From assembly GCF_001854125.1 (NCBI RefSeq), contig NZ_CP017715.1, forward strand, positions 558,001 through 622,000: a stretch of 64,000 bases of DNA, in the 5' to 3' direction. Every line of letters begins with the position of its first letter. Positions within the stretch are counted from its first letter, which is position 1. Positions 61,692-64,000 of this stretch are shown here, piece after piece. A model generated the notes under the pieces. That model was not told the origin of the DNA, ran no database searches, and saw nothing but the letters and a program-made list of their open reading frames with translations. The position numbers were made by a program, and so were the translations under genes. Origin of the DNA: Marinobacter salinus (GTDB taxonomy: Bacteria; Pseudomonadota; Gammaproteobacteria; Pseudomonadales; Oleiphilaceae).

Positions 61692-63872
61692 ATGGACAGA
61701 GCTTTAGTCCTTAACAACGTCAAATCCCTGACGCGGGGAAATCTGGGTGTCCCGGTCATGCTGATGGGGCTGTTGGGCATGATGATTCTGCCCATGCCCG
61801 CGTTTCTGCTGGACGTCTTCTTTACCTTCAACATCACACTGTCGATAGTTATCTTGCTGGTGTGCGTGTACGCCCTACGGCCTATGGAGTTCGCTTCTTT
61901 CCCGACGGTTCTGCTGGTAGCGACACTGCTGCGCCTGGCCTTGAACGTGGCTTCAACCCGTATCGTGTTGCTGGAAGGACACGAGGGGGGTGATGCCGCG
62001 GGTAAGGTGATTGAGTCGTTTGGTGCCGTATTGATTGGGGGTAACTACGCCGTCGGCCTGGTGGTCTTCGCCATTCTGATGATCATCAACTTCCTTGTGG
62101 TCACGAAAGGGGCCGGCCGGGTTTCTGAAGTCAGCGCCCGCTTTACCCTGGATGCCATGCCCGGCAAACAGATGGCCATTGATGCGGACCTGAACGCCGG
62201 ACTGATCAATCAGGAAGAGGCCAAGCATCGGCGGGCTGAAATCGCCCAGGAAGCCGACTTCTACGGTTCCATGGACGGTGCTTCGAAGTTCGTGAAAGGG
62301 GATGCTGTTGCCGGTTTGCTGATTCTGGCGATCAATATTATTGGCGGCGTGGCCATCGGAATGCTGCAGCACGATCTCGATTTCGGGCTCGCCATGGAGC
62401 GATATGCGCTGCTGACCATTGGTGATGGTCTTGTGGCCCAGATTCCGTCGTTGTTGCTCTCCACCTCTGCCGCGATCATGGTGACCCGGGTTACCTCCAG
62501 CCAGGATATGGGTGGACAGATTCTACAGCAGATGTTCAGCGCGCCGAAGGCTCTGGCTATTGCGGCCGCCATCCTGATTATACTGGGGCTGATACCGGGT
62601 ATGCCTCACGTGGCGTTTCTTGGACTGGGCGGTCTGTCGGCGGCGGCGGCCTGGTATATCTGGAAGCACGACCGTCAGACTGTGGAAGAAGACGCCGTGT
62701 TCCCCGGGCGCAGCGGCGCTGGCGGAGCAGCTCGTCCGGCTGGTCGGGACCTGCCCCCGGGCGGCGATTCCGGGAGCGACCAGGGTCGGCAGCTGCCAGC
62801 ACCGGGCGAGTCCAAAGAACTCGGTTGGGATGATGTGGCGACGGTGGATGTTGTCGGGCTTGAAGTGGGTTATCGGCTGATTCCTCTGGTCGATAAATCG
62901 CAGGGTGGCCAGTTGCTGAGCCGGATCAAGGGTGTACGTAAAAAGCTGTCCCAGGATCTGGGCTTTCTGATGCCCTCGGTGCATATCCGGGACAATCTGG
63001 ACCTGATGCCCAATGTGTACAGGATAACTCTGATGGGGGTGACCATCGCCGAAGCGGAGATTCATCCGGATCGGGAGCTGGCGATTGATCCCGGTCAGGT
63101 CTTTGGCAAAGTAGAAGGTATCGAAGGCAAGGACCCCGCGTTTGGCCTTGATGCATGCTGGATAGAGCCAGAAAAGAAGGATCAGGCCCAGACTCTCGGG
63201 TATACCGTGGTGGATGCCAGCACGGTCGTGGCAACGCATCTTAACCAGGTTCTCCAGAAGCATGCCCATGAACTGCTTGGCCATGAAGAAGTCCAGAAGT
63301 GGCTCGATCAACTGGAAAAGATCTCTCCCAGACTGGCGGAGGAGCTCGTCCCGACCACTATTTCCATCAGCTTGCTGCTCAAGGTGTTGCAGAGTCTTCT
63401 GAGAGAAGAAGTGCCGATCCGTGATATGCGCTCCATTGCCGAGGCCGTTGTTAATGTCCATCCCAAGAGTCAGGATCCGAAACTGCTGACGACTGTCGCC
63501 CGCCAGTCGCTGAGACGAATGATTGTCCAGAGCATCTGCGGGAACGAATCAGAAATCCCTGTTATTACCCTGGATCCGGATCTGGAACAGTTATTGCTAA
63601 AGTCTGTTCAACAGAGTCAACAATCCGGCGGTCAGGAAGACATAGGGCTGGTTCTGGAGCCGAACATGGTGGAAAAGTTGCAGCGGTCCCTGCAGGAAAG
63701 TGTTCAGCGTCAGGAAATGCTCGGTAAACCCGCGATCCTGCTGGTTTCCGGCCCGTTGCGACCGGTGCTGGCAAAATTTGCCAGTTATGGAATTGAGCGT
63801 TTGCACGTTCTCTCCTACCAGGAAATACCGGATAACAAACAGATCACTATCGTGGCGTCCGTCGGCCAGTAA
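61692..63872 (+). CDS. flhA: Flagellar export gate protein FlhA
   Basis: FlhA (726 residues) has about eight membrane helices in the first 310 residues (FNITLSIVILLVCVYALRP, the FHIPEP-type block ALNVASTRIVLLEG) and a large cytoplasmic domain (from about 360) that docks export chaperones. A low-complexity linker rich in Gly, Ala and Pro (about 335-375) joins the halves. It starts the next flagellar unit after the upp-uraA insert. Confidence 0.97.
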   Translation: MDRALVLNNVKSLTRGNLGVPVMLMGLLGMMILPMPAFLLDVFFTFNITLSIVILLVCVYALRPMEFASFPTVLLVATLLRLALNVASTRIVLLEGHEGGDAAGKVIESFGAVLIGGNYAVGLVVFAILMIINFLVVTKGAGRVSEVSARFTLDAMPGKQMAIDADLNAGLINQEEAKHRRAEIAQEADFYGSMDGASKFVKGDAVAGLLILAINIIGGVAIGMLQHDLDFGLAMERYALLTIGDGLVAQIPSLLLSTSAAIMVTRVTSSQDMGGQILQQMFSAPKALAIAAAILIILGLIPGMPHVAFLGLGGLSAAAAWYIWKHDRQTVEEDAVFPGRSGAGGAARPAGRDLPPGGDSGSDQGRQLPAPGESKELGWDDVATVDVVGLEVGYRLIPLVDKSQGGQLLSRIKGVRKKLSQDLGFLMPSVHIRDNLDLMPNVYRITLMGVTIAEAEIHPDRELAIDPGQVFGKVEGIEGKDPAFGLDACWIEPEKKDQAQTLGYTVVDASTVVATHLNQVLQKHAHELLGHEEVQKWLDQLEKISPRLAEELVPTTISISLLLKVLQSLLREEVPIRDMRSIAEAVVNVHPKSQDPKLLTTVARQSLRRMIVQSICGNESEIPVITLDPDLEQLLLKSVQQSQQSGGQEDIGLVLEPNMVEKLQRSLQESVQRQEMLGKPAILLVSGPLRPVLAKFASYGIERLHVLSYQEIPDNKQITIVASVGQ

Positions 63873-63931
63873 CCGGACGGGCGACAAAGCGGACAGCGCA
63901 ACACGGCGCTGCCGGTGGAGGATGAAACAGA

Positions 63932-64000
63932 ATGAAAGTAAAACGGTTTTTCGCTCAGAGCATGGCAGAGGCACTGAAGCAGGTCAGCGAGCAAATGGGG
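63932..64000 (+). CDS. flhF: Flagellar biosynthesis GTPase FlhF, N-terminal fragment
   Basis: Only the first 23 codons are in the window. They read MKVKRFFAQSMAEALKQVSE, the standard beginning of FlhF, the SRP-type GTPase that places the flagellum at the pole. GGAGG lies about 10 bases upstream. flhA stops 59 bases before it, and flhF follows flhA in related bacteria. Confidence 0.9.
   Translation, partial: MKVKRFFAQSMAEALKQVSEQMG

Overview
The window is dense bacterial chromosome from a motile gammaproteobacterium. FleQ/FleS/FleR with sigma-54-type promoters, the lexA-sulA neighbourhood, a high-molecular-weight FabG divergent from a FadI-type thiolase, TamA-TamB and FeSOD together suggest Marinobacter or a close relative. 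The genus is inferred from family resemblance; no database search was made.

Layout. 1-640: 3' end of a type II secretin (gspD). 680-5356 (minus): M48 protease and LemA pair, then a membrane GGDEF/EAL protein. 5628-7944 (minus): sodB, purK, purE. 8136-10503 (plus): a membrane coiled-coil protein, a lipoprotein and a small unknown. 10694-10999: tRNA-Val, tRNA-Asp, tRNA-Val. 11040-13946: FabG4-like reductase and thiolase, divergent. 14045-14121: initiator tRNA-Met. 14534-22166: a lower-GC four-gene run (Aer-like receptor, large hybrid kinase, HD-GYP response regulator, diguanylate cyclase), then a convergent AraC regulator. 23442-25976 (minus): amidase and a voltage-sensor-like membrane protein. 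26138-31635: tamA-tamB. 31638-34082 (minus): SIMPL protein, C26 glutamine amidohydrolase and a putative amidoligase. 34292-36301: lexA-sulA facing two conserved unknowns. 36563-37921: DUF1329 protein.

38014-64000 is a flagellar regulon: fliT-like, fleQ, fleS-fleR, fliEFGHIJ, an HsbA/HsbR/Hpt-like partner-switching module, fliK, fliLMNOPQR-flhB, then (after a minus-strand upp-uraA-methyltransferase insertion) flhA and the start of flhF. Candidate sigma-54 -24/-12 elements precede fleS, fliE, fliK, fliL and flhA. This fits the FleQ to FleSR to basal body/export/hook-length hierarchy known from Pseudomonas.

The parts most worth a second look are: the amidoligase/amidohydrolase pair; the protein with a voltage-sensor domain but no pore; the chemoreceptor/c-di-GMP operon beside tRNA-fMet with its kinase carrying two degenerate receiver-like modules; the partner-switching module inside the flagellar cluster; a long nested inverted repeat between fliR and flhB; and a hairpin that could hide a ribosome binding site at 8096-8133.
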